This document shows positions 1-7,254 of a stretch of DNA of 21,786 nucleotides, piece by piece. The notes below the pieces were generated by a model. The model did not search any database, was not told the DNA's origin, and was given only the letters and a program-made list of their open reading frames with translations. How positions within the stretch are numbered: position 1 is the first letter of the stretch; each line of letters opens with the position of its first letter. The translations under genes and the position numbers were made by a program. The DNA lies in the NCBI GenBank assembly GCA_050742155.1, contig JBOGFC010000048.1:1-21786 (forward strand), read 5' to 3'. Source of the DNA: JBOGFC01 sp050742155. Its GTDB lineage: Bacteria; Actinomycetota; Acidimicrobiia; Spongiisociales; JALYHC01.

Positions 1-833
1 AGAACGCCGGCTGGGTGGAAGAGGTGGGCTCCGGGGTGAGCAGCTTCAAGCCGGGCGACCCGGTGGTGGTGGCCCCCGGGATGAGCGACGGCACCTGCTC
101 CCGCTGCCGGGAGGGACTCGACAACCTCTGCGAGAGCCTGGTCTGGCAGGGCATCCAGCTCGACGGGGGGTTCGCCGAGCTCCTCCGCACCAGGGAGCGC
201 AACCTGATCCCTCTGCCGGAGGGCATGGAGCCCAAGCACGCCGCCCCCTATGCCGACGCCGGCCTGACCGGCTACCACGCCGCCAAGCGGGCCGCCCGGG
301 AGCTCACCCCGGATGCCTGGGCGGTGGTGATCGGGGTGGGCGGGCTGGGCCACGTGGGGATCCAGGCCCTGCGAGCCCTCAGCCCGGCCCGCATCGTGGC
401 CATCGACGTGGCCGAGGAGCCGCTTCGCCTGGCCGGCGAGCTGGGGGCCGATGAGGTGGTGCGGGGCGGGCCGGAGTCGGTGGAGCGGGTACTGGAGCTG
501 ACCGGGGGTCGGGGGGCCGAGGTGGTCATCGACTTCGTGGCGGAGGGCGCCGTGCCCGGGCAGGCCTTCGCCATGACCCGCAACGGCGGCACCTACCACA
601 TCGTCGGGTACGGGGGGATGCTGGAGGTGCCCACCATGGCCATGATCGGCAGCGAGAAGCGCATCGTCGGCAATCTGGGCGGGACCTACCGGGAGCTCGA
701 GGAGCTGATGGCCCTGGCCCGGGCCGGCCGGGTGGAGCTGGTCATCCAGGAGTACCCGCTGGCCGAGGCCAACCGGGCGCTCATGGACCTCCACGAGGGG
801 CGGGTGCGGGGACGGGCGGTGCTGGTCCCCTAA
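1..833 (+). CDS. zinc-type alcohol/polyol dehydrogenase (MDR family), 5' partial
   Basis: The frame is open to the window edge, with the first full codon at position 3 (reading NAGWVEEVGSG), so the true start lies upstream and the apparent GTG at 15 is internal. The protein is the C-terminal three quarters of a medium-chain NAD(P)-dependent dehydrogenase that oxidises an alcohol or polyol to a ketone or aldehyde. Visible landmarks are the structural-zinc lobe (DGTCSRC then NLC), the Rossmann motif GVGGLGHVG around window residue 110, and AIDVAEEPLRLAGELGADEV, the cofactor-binding beta-alpha-beta end with an acidic residue suggesting NAD preference. The first structural-zinc Cys is replaced by Asp. 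The catalytic zinc Cys and His are upstream of the window. It ends tail to tail with the kinase gene, their stops overlapping at 830-833. The substrate cannot be read from sequence; a sugar-alcohol role is suggested only by the neighbouring sugar operon. Confidence 0.88.
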   Translation, partial: NAGWVEEVGSGVSSFKPGDPVVVAPGMSDGTCSRCREGLDNLCESLVWQGIQLDGGFAELLRTRERNLIPLPEGMEPKHAAPYADAGLTGYHAAKRAARELTPDAWAVVIGVGGLGHVGIQALRALSPARIVAIDVAEEPLRLAGELGADEVVRGGPESVERVLELTGGRGAEVVIDFVAEGAVPGQAFAMTRNGGTYHIVGYGGMLEVPTMAMIGSEKRIVGNLGGTYRELEELMALARAGRVELVIQEYPLAEANRALMDLHEGRVRGRAVLVP

Positions 834-1783
834 CGGCGGCCGGCGTAGAGGGCCCATGCTCCCATCGCTCCCAGGGGATGCTCGACCACCCGCACCCGCC
901 GCACCCATTCCCGACCCTCCAGAAGGTGCCGGTAGGAGTCGGCCAGTGCTCCCGAGCCGGTGAGCAAGACTTCCTCGGGGCGACCGGTCGGGAGGGCACG
1001 CTCCAAGGAGGCCAGGTCCGACTCGGCCACCGCCCCGTGCACGAAGGCCGAGCAGGCCGCCGGATCGACTCCCTCCAGCCGGTTGAGCAGCCGGGTGACG
1101 AACAGGGCCCGGCTCAGCCCGGCCTCCCGAGCGACCCGGCTTCCCTCCTCCACCGCCTGCCCATGGTCGAGACCGGCCTGGGGGTCGATCAGCCCGGCCA
1201 GGATGGTCTCCCGGTGGAGGGCCCACACCAGCTCCCCGCTCAAGGTGGTGAAGCTCCAGGCAATCCGCCCTTCTGGGTCCACCAGCACGAACTTGCTGTG
1301 CGAACCGGTGGAGAGGAGCAGGAAAGGGGGCTGGGCCGTCCCGGCTTCCAGCGCCCCGACCACCTCGGTCTCCTCCCCGCGCATGAAGTCGGCCTGGGCC
1401 ACCGCCCCGTCCCCCTCGTAGCGCACCCCCGGCACCAGGAAAATGGGAACGGGCAGGTGCTCCGGGTAGGCCCGTTCCTCCAGCCCTCCGGCCAGGGCCT
1501 GCCTATCGACCGGGGCCTTGAGGTGCGGAAGCTCCTCCAGTCCCAGCTCGGAGGTGATCATCCCGAAGGCCACCACCGCCTCCACCTCCTCCCAGGAGAG
1601 CTGCGCCTCGGAGAGAGCCCGCTCGGCCACCTCCCGCACCCGCCCGGCCAGCCAATCCGACCCTCGCCCCCCCACCAGGTCCCTGGCCCCGGCTCGCACC
1701 GATGCCTGGGCTCCCACCCGGCCCTCATCGACCACCCAGGCCCGGGTGGAGGTGGTCCCGGAATCCACCGCCACCACGCGCAC
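830..1783 (-). CDS. dgoK: 2-dehydro-3-deoxygalactonokinase (DgoK family)
   Basis: This 317-residue cytoplasmic kinase should phosphorylate 2-keto-3-deoxygalactonate, or a related 2-keto-3-deoxy sugar acid, with ATP. Family hallmarks are the N-terminal phosphate loop DSGTTSTR (7-14), FGMITSELGL then PHLKAP (73-91), LVPGVR (116-121), DFMRGEETEVVGAL (132-145), STGSHSKFVLVD (158-169) followed by TLSGELVWALHRETIL, and a second nucleotide-site block LLTGSGALADSY. The length is slightly above the roughly 290 residues of E. coli DgoK. It starts with GTG one base after the IclR stop, so it is probably translationally coupled and is the last gene of the 6248-to-830 operon. No dehydratase or KDPGal aldolase is seen nearby, so the exact sugar acid is not settled. 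The symbol reflects family membership rather than proven substrate. Confidence 0.87.
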   Translation of the reverse strand: MRVVAVDSGTTSTRAWVVDEGRVGAQASVRAGARDLVGGRGSDWLAGRVREVAERALSEAQLSWEEVEAVVAFGMITSELGLEELPHLKAPVDRQALAGGLEERAYPEHLPVPIFLVPGVRYEGDGAVAQADFMRGEETEVVGALEAGTAQPPFLLLSTGSHSKFVLVDPEGRIAWSFTTLSGELVWALHRETILAGLIDPQAGLDHGQAVEEGSRVAREAGLSRALFVTRLLNRLEGVDPAACSAFVHGAVAESDLASLERALPTGRPEEVLLTGSGALADSYRHLLEGREWVRRVRVVEHPLGAMGAWALYAGRR

Positions 1784-1784
1784 C

Positions 1785-2573
1785 TCAGCTGCCCCCCATG
1801 CGGCGGCTCACCTCTTGGGCGGCGGCCATGGTGGCCTCGGCCAGCTCGCCGCGGAGACGCTTCTCCGGGAGGCGCCCGGCCGGACCGGCGATGGAGAGGG
1901 CGGCCACCACTCCTTCCTGGGGCACTCGGATCGGGGTGGCCACGCAGCGCACCCCCGGCTCGTGCTCCTCGAGGTCGAGTGAGAAACCCCGCTCCCGGAT
2001 CCGGCGGAGCTCGGCCCGCAGGGCGTCAGGCTCGGCGATGGTGTTGGCGGTGAAGACCTGTAACGCCCCCCGCCGCTCCAGCTCCGCCACTGGGTCCCCG
2101 GGGCTCCAGGCCAAGAGTGCCTTGCCCAGCCCGGTGCAGTGGGCCGGAGCGGTGCGGCCCACTCGGGACATCATGATCCCCACCGCCCGGCGGGTCTCCA
2201 GCTTCTCCAGGTAGACCACGCGGTAGTCGTCGTCCAGCACCGCCAGGTGGACGGTCTCGTCGAAGCGGTCCCGCAAGGCGGCCAGCACCGGAGCCGCCTC
2301 CTTGCGCAGGTCGACCTGCTCCAGGTAGGCCTGGCCCAGCTCCAGGCAGCGCAGGCCCAGCCGGTATTGCTCGGAGCCCGCCACCCGCTCCACCAGCCTC
2401 TCCTGCTCGAGGGTGCGGAGCAGGCGGAAGGCGGTGGGCTTGGCCAGGCCGGAGCCGCTCGCCAGCTGGTCCAGAGTGGCTCCCCCGTTCTGGCTGCGGA
2501 GCAGGTCGAGCAGCGAGGCGGCCCGCACCACCGCCCGCACCGTGTAGCCGTCACCCGAGGCCGGCCGGCTCAT
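1785..2573 (-). CDS. IclR-family transcriptional regulator
   Basis: This 262-residue regulator has an N-terminal winged helix-turn-helix (about 12-70; TLDQLASGSGLAKPTAFRLLRTLEQERLV is the HTH stretch, given here only as a landmark at 33-61) and a C-terminal IclR effector domain. The effector domain is marked by HLAVLDDDYRVVYLEKLE, APAHCTGLGKALLAW and GVRCVATPI. IclR proteins usually respond to small organic acids or sugar acids, which fits a cluster encoding a 2-keto-3-deoxy acid kinase. The ATG at 2573 is chosen because it overlaps the permease stop as ATGA and leaves the usual short arm before the HTH. A longer in-frame reading to 2702 would lie inside the permease gene. The likely target is the operon's own promoter; an IclR-like palindrome sits at 6291-6311. 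Whether it acts as repressor or activator is unknown. Confidence 0.9.
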   Translation of the reverse strand: MSRPASGDGYTVRAVVRAASLLDLLRSQNGGATLDQLASGSGLAKPTAFRLLRTLEQERLVERVAGSEQYRLGLRCLELGQAYLEQVDLRKEAAPVLAALRDRFDETVHLAVLDDDYRVVYLEKLETRRAVGIMMSRVGRTAPAHCTGLGKALLAWSPGDPVAELERRGALQVFTANTIAEPDALRAELRRIRERGFSLDLEEHEPGVRCVATPIRVPQEGVVAALSIAGPAGRLPEKRLRGELAEATMAAAQEVSRRMGGS

Positions 2574-3637
2574 CGGTTCCTCGCCGTCCGACCGCCCACC
2601 TGCTCCAGCTCCTGGGCCTCGCGCACCGGCTCCTCGGTGGGCGGGCGGGCGAGGCCCCGCCGTGCCACCCGGCGCAGCAGGCGCCCCAGCTCGCCTCGCC
2701 ACATGTCGACTCCCACCGCGGCGGCGATGATGATCCCCAGGGTGATGTTCTGCCAGGCGGCCGGCACCGCGTTGAGGTTGAGGCCGTTCTGGACGATGAC
2801 GATGGTGAGCGCCCCGAACAGGGTGGCCACGATGTGTCCCTGGCCGCCGAACAGGCTGGCCCCACCGATCACCGCCGCGGCGATCGCCATGAGCTCCATC
2901 CCCACCCCGTAGTTGGGGGAGCCGGAGTCGAGGCGGGCGGTGAGCAGCACCCCGCCCAGGGCGGCGGTGGTCCCGGCGATCACGAAGGCCTTGGTGCGCA
3001 CCCAGTTGACGCTGATCCCCGAGAGGCGGGCGGCCGACTCGTTGCCTCCCACCGCATACATCTGGCGGCCCCCTTCGGTGTAGCGGAGGTAGAGGTGGGC
3101 CAGCGTGTAGAGCACCACCACGTAGATGAAGGGGTAGGAGAGGCCGAGGAGCTGGCCGTAGAAGAGCGGGTTGAGACGGGGGGAGACCGAGAAGATCGGG
3201 GTGCCCCCGGTGTAGAGGAAGGCCAGGCCCCGAAAGATGGAGAGGGTGCCCAGGGTGAAGATGAACGAGGGGATCCGCCCGTAGCTGGAGAAGATCCCGT
3301 TCACCAGGCCGAGGGCCGCCCCCATCAGCAGCATGGACAGCACGGCCAGGGAGACCGGCAGTCCGAGGTTCTTGACCAGCCCGGCCATGATCACGGTGGT
3401 GAGAGCCACCAGCGAGCCCGAGGAGAGGTCGATCTGGGCGGTGAGGATGACGATGGTGGCCCCGATGGCCACGATCGCCACGATGGCCACCTGCAGGGAC
3501 ACGTTGATGAGGTTCTGACCGTCGAGGAAGCGGTCGGTGGTGAGGGACACCAGCCCGGCGATGCCCAGCATGATCAGGAAGGGCCCGGCCAGCTGCGAGG
3601 ACAGCGAGTCGCCCAGGCGGCGCAGGACCCGGTTCAC
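2570..3637 (-). CDS. sugar ABC transporter permease, CUT2 (RbsC-like)
   Basis: This 355-residue inner-membrane permease belongs to the BPD_transp_2 family used by ribose, xylose and galactose importers. It is strongly hydrophobic with about ten predicted membrane segments. It carries the family stretch IVAIGATIVILTAQIDLSSG near residues 53-72, where E. coli RbsC has a similar VLTGGIDLSVG, and the cytoplasmic coupling region GGNESAARLSGI with the following VK/R-T-K-A-F. The start is GTG at 3637, overlapping the upstream ATPase stop as GTGA; the stop overlaps the IclR start as ATGA. An Arg/Glu-rich cytoplasmic tail of about 40 residues follows the last membrane helix and is longer than in typical RbsC. 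It works with the ATPase at 3634-5157 and the binding lipoprotein at 5154-6248. Confidence 0.92.
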   Translation of the reverse strand: MNRVLRRLGDSLSSQLAGPFLIMLGIAGLVSLTTDRFLDGQNLINVSLQVAIVAIVAIGATIVILTAQIDLSSGSLVALTTVIMAGLVKNLGLPVSLAVLSMLLMGAALGLVNGIFSSYGRIPSFIFTLGTLSIFRGLAFLYTGGTPIFSVSPRLNPLFYGQLLGLSYPFIYVVVLYTLAHLYLRYTEGGRQMYAVGGNESAARLSGISVNWVRTKAFVIAGTTAALGGVLLTARLDSGSPNYGVGMELMAIAAAVIGGASLFGGQGHIVATLFGALTIVIVQNGLNLNAVPAAWQNITLGIIIAAAVGVDMWRGELGRLLRRVARRGLARPPTEEPVREAQELEQVGGRTARNR

Positions 3638-5157
3638 GAGGCCGCCTCCAGGCCCCCCGAGGCCATCTCCACCAGCTCGTGCTCGGTGAGGGCCCCGGCT
3701 TCGGCGAGGTGCACCACGGTCCCGTCTCGCACCACCGCTACCCGGTCGCTGATGGCCAGCAGCTCCGGATAGTCAGAGCTGATCAGGATGACCGAGGCCC
3801 CGCCTCGAGTCAGCCGGCTGATCACTCGGTACACCTCCAGCTTGGCCTGGACGTCGATGCCCTGGGTCGGCTCGTCGAGGATCAATAGACGGGCTTCCGA
3901 GAACAGCCAGCGCCCTAGCACCACTTTCTGCTGGTTGCCGCCGGAGAGAAACCGTACGCTCCGATCGGTCACTCGGCCCTGGATGTCCAGCTCCTCCACG
4001 AGCTCACCGGCCTGGGACCGCTCGGCCCGCAGGCTGAGCACCGGCCCTCGTTTGACCTTGTCCAGGGCGGCCATGGTCACGTTGGGGGGGACCGGGAAGT
4101 TGAAGAACAGGCCGTCCGCCCGGCGGTTCTCGGGGAGGTAGGCGATGCCGGCGCGGATGGCGTCGGCCGGGCTGCCCAGCTCGAGGGGGAGGCCGTCGAG
4201 GCGGATCTCCCCGGCCATCAGCCGATCGAGGCCGAACAGGGCCCGGGCGATCTCGGTGCGACCGGAGCCCACCACCCCACCCAAGCCCAGCACCTCCCCG
4301 GCGGCCACCGAGAAGCTCGCCCTCCGCACCTTGTCGACGGTGGAGATGCCCTGTACCTCCAGCCGGGCCCGCCGGCCGAACTCATCCTTCTGGTGGGGGT
4401 AGTACTCCTCCAGGTCGGCGCCGATCATCATGCGGATCACCTGCCGCATCGTGACATCGGCCCTGGGCACGGTGCCCACTTCCCGGCCGTCTCGGATCAC
4501 CGTCACCACGTTGCAGGCCTGCAGGACCTCGTCCAGGCGATGGGAGATGTAGAGCACGGCGGTGCCCTGGGAGGCGAGCAGGCGGATCACCCCGTGCAGC
4601 CGCTCGGTCTCCCCGGGGCCGAGGGCGGCGGTGGGCTCGTCGAGGATGAGCAGCGACATGTCGAGGGAGATGGCCTTGGCGATCTCCACCAGCTGCTGCT
4701 CGGCGACCGACAGCGAGTCCACCGGCCGGTCCGGGTCGAGCTCGATGCCCAACCGCTGCAGTGCCCGGCGGGACCCCGAGCGGGCCGATCCCCAATCGAC
4801 CCAGCCGGCCCGGCGGGGCAAGCGCCCCAGGTAGACGTTTTCCGCCACGCTGAGGGAGGGGACCAACGAGAACTCCTGGTGGATGGTGGCCACCCCGCGG
4901 CCCCGCGCCGCGTACGGGTTCCGCACCTCCACCGGCTCGTCGCGGTGCAGCAGCCGGCCCGAATCGGGCTGGTGGACCCCGGAGAGGACCTTCGCCAGCG
5001 TCGACTTGCCGCTGCCGTTCTCCCCCACCAGGGCATGGATCTCCCCCGGTCGGAGCTCGAGGGACACCCGGTCGAGCGCCTGCACCCCCGGGAAGGCCTT
5101 CGATATCTCCTCCAGCCTCCACAGGGGTGCGGCGTTCGGCTCCTCCCGGTCGCTCAG
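3634..5157 (-). CDS. sugar ABC transporter ATP-binding protein, two NBDs, CUT2 (RbsA/MglA-like), probable CTG start
   Basis: This is the duplicated ATPase of a CUT2 importer, 507 residues from the proposed start. NBD1 shows Walker A GENGSGKST (45-53), Q-loop QEF (94), signature LSVAEQQ (149-155), Walker B LLILDEP (169-175) and switch His206. NBD2 shows the degenerate Walker A GVVGSGRTE (294-302) typical of this family, signature LSGGNQQ (404-410), Walker B LLILDEP (424-430), and SSDYPE in place of the switch His. No in-frame ATG, GTG or TTG exists between the binding-protein stop and the conserved start of NBD1. The first GTG, at 5085, would delete the aromatic A-loop region (ISKAFPG). A CTG at 5157 forms a CTGA overlap with the upstream stop, matching the NTGA overlaps elsewhere in this operon, and has AAGGA nine bases before it. 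The next in-frame ATG upstream (5352) lies deep in the neighbouring gene and adds non-homologous sequence. Confidence 0.9.
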   Translation of the reverse strand: MSDREEPNAAPLWRLEEISKAFPGVQALDRVSLELRPGEIHALVGENGSGKSTLAKVLSGVHQPDSGRLLHRDEPVEVRNPYAARGRGVATIHQEFSLVPSLSVAENVYLGRLPRRAGWVDWGSARSGSRRALQRLGIELDPDRPVDSLSVAEQQLVEIAKAISLDMSLLILDEPTAALGPGETERLHGVIRLLASQGTAVLYISHRLDEVLQACNVVTVIRDGREVGTVPRADVTMRQVIRMMIGADLEEYYPHQKDEFGRRARLEVQGISTVDKVRRASFSVAAGEVLGLGGVVGSGRTEIARALFGLDRLMAGEIRLDGLPLELGSPADAIRAGIAYLPENRRADGLFFNFPVPPNVTMAALDKVKRGPVLSLRAERSQAGELVEELDIQGRVTDRSVRFLSGGNQQKVVLGRWLFSEARLLILDEPTQGIDVQAKLEVYRVISRLTRGGASVILISSDYPELLAISDRVAVVRDGTVVHLAEAGALTEHELVEMASGGLEAAS

Positions 5158-6248
5158 CAGTCGTAGTCCTTGGAGAGAGGCGGGTAGAGGGTGTCGGGCT
5201 GGCAGATGTACTCCATGACGTTCGTCTCGTCGACAATAACGGTGGGCGTCTCCACGTAGAAGCCGTCGAAGGCGCCCTTCAAGCAGCCGTCGGTCACCTC
5301 CATGACCGCCTCCCCCATCAGGTAGGGAGTGGTGTTGACGGTAGCTTGCCACTCGCCGGCGGCGATCTCCTCCAGCGCCTGGGTATCCCCGTCGTTGCCG
5401 AGGATGACCACGTCGTCCCGCCCCAACTCCTTGGCGGCGATGTTGGCGCCGATCGACATGTAGTCGTTGGCGGTCATGATCATCTCGACCTCGGGATTGG
5501 CCTGGAGCAGGTCCCGGCCGGCCTGGTTGCCGCCCTCTACGTTCCAGTTGCCGGGCAAGCTGGCCACCACCTCCATGCCGGGCTGATCGGCGATGGCGTC
5601 CAGGAAGCCGCCGATCCGCTCGGTGGAGTGGTAGCCGGGCAGCCCCTCGATGATGCCGACCTTGGCCTCCCCACCGACCAGCTCGATGGCGTAGTCGCCG
5701 ATCTTGTGGGTGCCAGCCCGCTGCTGGTAGCCGACCACGCCGTGCACGGGGGTGGGGAAGTCGGCGATGTCGGAGTTGACGATCACCACCGCCACCCCGG
5801 CGTCGGTGGCCTGCTTCACCAGCGGGGCGGCCGCCTGCTCGTCATGGGTGGAGAGGATGATGGCGTCGACGTCCTGAGTGAGAACGTCTTGGATCATCCC
5901 CATCTGCCCGGCGATGTCGGCGCCGCTCTGGGGGGCCAGCATGAAGGTCTCGTGGCCCAGCTCGGCCGCCTTGGCCTTCAGCCCCTCGCCGATGGCGATG
6001 TAGTAGGGGAACTCGGTGGCCGGGGGCATATAGGCGATGTTGGCCGGGCCATCTCCGCCGTAGGCCAGGTTGGAGCATTCCAGCTTGGCCTGCGCCGCCC
6101 CCTCGCCCACCGCCGCCGAGGTGGTGTCGGTACCCGGGGCGGCGGTGGCGCCGGGGGCTTGGGTGCCGGCCGTGGGGCTCCCGCCACACGCTCCCAGGAC
6201 CAGCACCAAGGCCATCGACATGATTCCGAATCTGGGTTTGGCACTCAT
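5154..6248 (-). CDS. sugar-binding lipoprotein of CUT2 ABC importer (Peripla_BP_4 type)
   Basis: This 364-residue exported solute-binding protein captures the substrate of the CUT2 importer. It has a lipoprotein signal: Lys/Arg near the start, a hydrophobic core, then LVLGAC with the acylated Cys at 21, followed by an Ala/Thr/Gly-rich linker to about residue 55. The mature domain resembles ribose/galactose binding proteins: the PPATEFPYYIAIGEGLKAKA entry strand, DVDAIILSTHDEQAAAPLV, AGVAVVIVNSDI, GGFLDAIADQPGMEVVASLPG, and MIMTANDYMSIGA. The ATG at 6248 is chosen because AGGAGGAG lies just upstream and it begins the signal peptide; a longer reading to 6335 runs into the promoter region. The C-terminal residue is Cys, and further Cys occur late (DGCLKG, YICQ), so a disulphide is possible. 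It is the first gene of the operon. Substrate unknown; the kinase at the end of the operon points to a sugar acid or its precursor. Confidence 0.93.
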   Translation of the reverse strand: MSAKPRFGIMSMALVLVLGACGGSPTAGTQAPGATAAPGTDTTSAAVGEGAAQAKLECSNLAYGGDGPANIAYMPPATEFPYYIAIGEGLKAKAAELGHETFMLAPQSGADIAGQMGMIQDVLTQDVDAIILSTHDEQAAAPLVKQATDAGVAVVIVNSDIADFPTPVHGVVGYQQRAGTHKIGDYAIELVGGEAKVGIIEGLPGYHSTERIGGFLDAIADQPGMEVVASLPGNWNVEGGNQAGRDLLQANPEVEMIMTANDYMSIGANIAAKELGRDDVVILGNDGDTQALEEIAAGEWQATVNTTPYLMGEAVMEVTDGCLKGAFDGFYVETPTVIVDETNVMEYICQPDTLYPPLSKDYDC

Positions 6249-6290
6249 CGCGACGCTCCTCCTCGCTCGCCCCTCGTCGTCCCGAAAGGT

Positions 6291-6311
6291 GCATTTCATA
6301 CAGCGAAATGC
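6291..6311 (-). promoter_or_regulatory. probable IclR-type operator at the transcription start of the CUT2/dgoK operon
   Basis: A perfect inverted repeat, GCATTTC-N7-GAAATGC, lies 43 bases upstream of the binding-protein start and directly downstream of a good promoter. On the transcribed strand its core reads TTTCGCTGTATGAAA, which resembles the TTTCGC...GCGAAA palindromes often bound by IclR-family regulators. An IclR gene is in the operon it would control. Placement over or just after the transcription start suggests repression by occlusion. The assignment of this regulator to this site is inference. Confidence 0.6.
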
Positions 6312-6340
6312 CGTATCGGGGTCCGAAATCAGCATATCAA
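6312..6340 (-). promoter_or_regulatory. candidate sigma70-type promoter for the CUT2/dgoK operon
   Basis: On the minus strand TTGATA (6340-6335) is followed after 17 bases by GATACG (6317-6312), close to a vegetative -35/-10 pair. The palindrome at 6291-6311 begins at the next base. An overlapping alternative is TTGACG (6360-6355), 18 bases, then TATGCT (6336-6331). Either would put the start 60-90 bases before the binding-protein ATG. This is sequence resemblance only. Confidence 0.5.
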
Positions 6341-6376
6341 GGGCGGCCGGGGGGCGTCAACGGATGTGCCAAGACC

Positions 6377-6426
6377 GTTTTGGCGCGCAATCTTCGGGCT
6401 ACCGCCCGACATTCGCGCGCCAGAAC
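6377..6426. other. nested perfect stem-loop between two operons
   Basis: The outer arms are TGGCGCGC (6381-6388) and GCGCGCCA (6415-6422). Five unpaired bases on each side lead to a second perfect stem, TCGGGC (6394-6399) with GCCCGA (6404-6409), closed by a four-base loop TACC. The outer arm extends to 12 pairs (6377-6388 with 6415-6426), where the single non-Watson-Crick position is U-G if read as plus-strand RNA. It begins 15 bases past the stop of the ABC-2 permease and upstream of the CUT2 promoter. It could end transcription of the exporter operon, although no T-run follows on the minus strand, or be a structured RNA or protein site. Confidence 0.6.
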
Positions 6427-6441
6427 CTGTGGCGGGGTGCC

Positions 6442-7254
6442 TCAGGCCAATAGCAGCTTGCCGATGCGGCGGGAGGCCACCGCCAGGCCGACCACTCCCA
6501 TCGCCACCAGGAACGCCGCGTGGCCGGCCAGGGAGAGGTCGACGCTTCCCAGGGTGAGGGCTCGGATCAGTGCCACCCCGTGGTAGAGGGGCGAGAGCTG
6601 GACGATCAACCGGACCGGCTCCGGGTAGACGCTGAGCGGGTAGAAGGTCGCCGAGAACAAAAAGAGCGGCAGGGTGACCAGGTTGACCAGGTCGAAGTGC
6701 TGCCAGCTGCGCATGAAGGTGGTGGCCGCCATGCCCACCGCCCCGAAGGCGAACCCGATCAGCAGGGCGGCCGGCAAGGCCAGCACCCCCCACAGCGAGG
6801 GGAGCAGGCCCAGCCCGACCATCACCACCAGGAACCCGGCCGCGTACAGGGCCCCCCGGATGAGCGACCAGGCGATCTCCCCCACCGCCACGTCCCCCGG
6901 GCCGAGCGGGGTGGTCAGCATGGCGTCGTAGATCTTGTCGTAGCGAAGGCGGAAGAAGATGTTGAAGGTCGACTCGTAGACCGCCCCGTTCATGGCCGAG
7001 GCGGCCAACAGGGCGGGCGCCACGAAGGCGGCATAGGAGACCGCTCGGCCTCCCGGCCCGGCCACCTCCCCCACCAGCGGGCCCAGCCCCACCCCCAGCG
7101 AGAACAGGTAGAAGAGCGGCTCGAAGAAGCCCGAGAAGAGGATTATCCAGGCGTGCCGGTAGACGAGCACGTTGCGCTCCAACAGATGCCGGGCCCGCCG
7201 GCTGCCCAGCACCTCTACCGGCACCACCCGGGCGAGCAGAGTGCCGCTGGTCAC
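6442..7254 (-). CDS. ABC-2 type exporter permease (second of two)
   Basis: This 270-residue membrane protein has about six predicted helices and belongs to the ABC-2 permease family (NodJ/DrrB-like). A short cytoplasmic N-terminus with ARHLLERNVLVYRHAW precedes the first helix. Family landmarks include FEPLFYLFSLGVGLG, the segment YDKIYDAMLTTPLGPGDVAVGE that docks on the ATPase, and LFSATFYPLSVYPEP before the last helices, where many ABC-2 permeases have an F-x-F-S-x-x-F-x-P motif. The start is GTG at 7254, overlapping the previous permease stop as GTGA. It is clearly related to the permease at 7251-8021, so the pair probably forms a heterodimeric channel with the ATPase at 8021-8947. The exported substrate (lipid, glycan or drug) cannot be told. 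Confidence 0.88.
   Translation of the reverse strand: MTSGTLLARVVPVEVLGSRRARHLLERNVLVYRHAWIILFSGFFEPLFYLFSLGVGLGPLVGEVAGPGGRAVSYAAFVAPALLAASAMNGAVYESTFNIFFRLRYDKIYDAMLTTPLGPGDVAVGEIAWSLIRGALYAAGFLVVMVGLGLLPSLWGVLALPAALLIGFAFGAVGMAATTFMRSWQHFDLVNLVTLPLFLFSATFYPLSVYPEPVRLIVQLSPLYHGVALIRALTLGSVDLSLAGHAAFLVAMGVVGLAVASRRIGKLLLA

Noticed and set aside
878..2053. Long plus-strand open frame opposite the kinase and IclR genes
   Set aside because: Its product is Pro/Gly/Arg/His-rich with no family pattern, and it lies antisense to two well-supported genes. It is a GC-driven shadow.
5127..6557. 476-codon plus-strand open frame opposite the CUT2 binding protein
   Set aside because: The composition is rich in Gly, His and Val repeats typical of the reverse frame of a GC-rich gene. 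The minus-strand lipoprotein explains the region fully.
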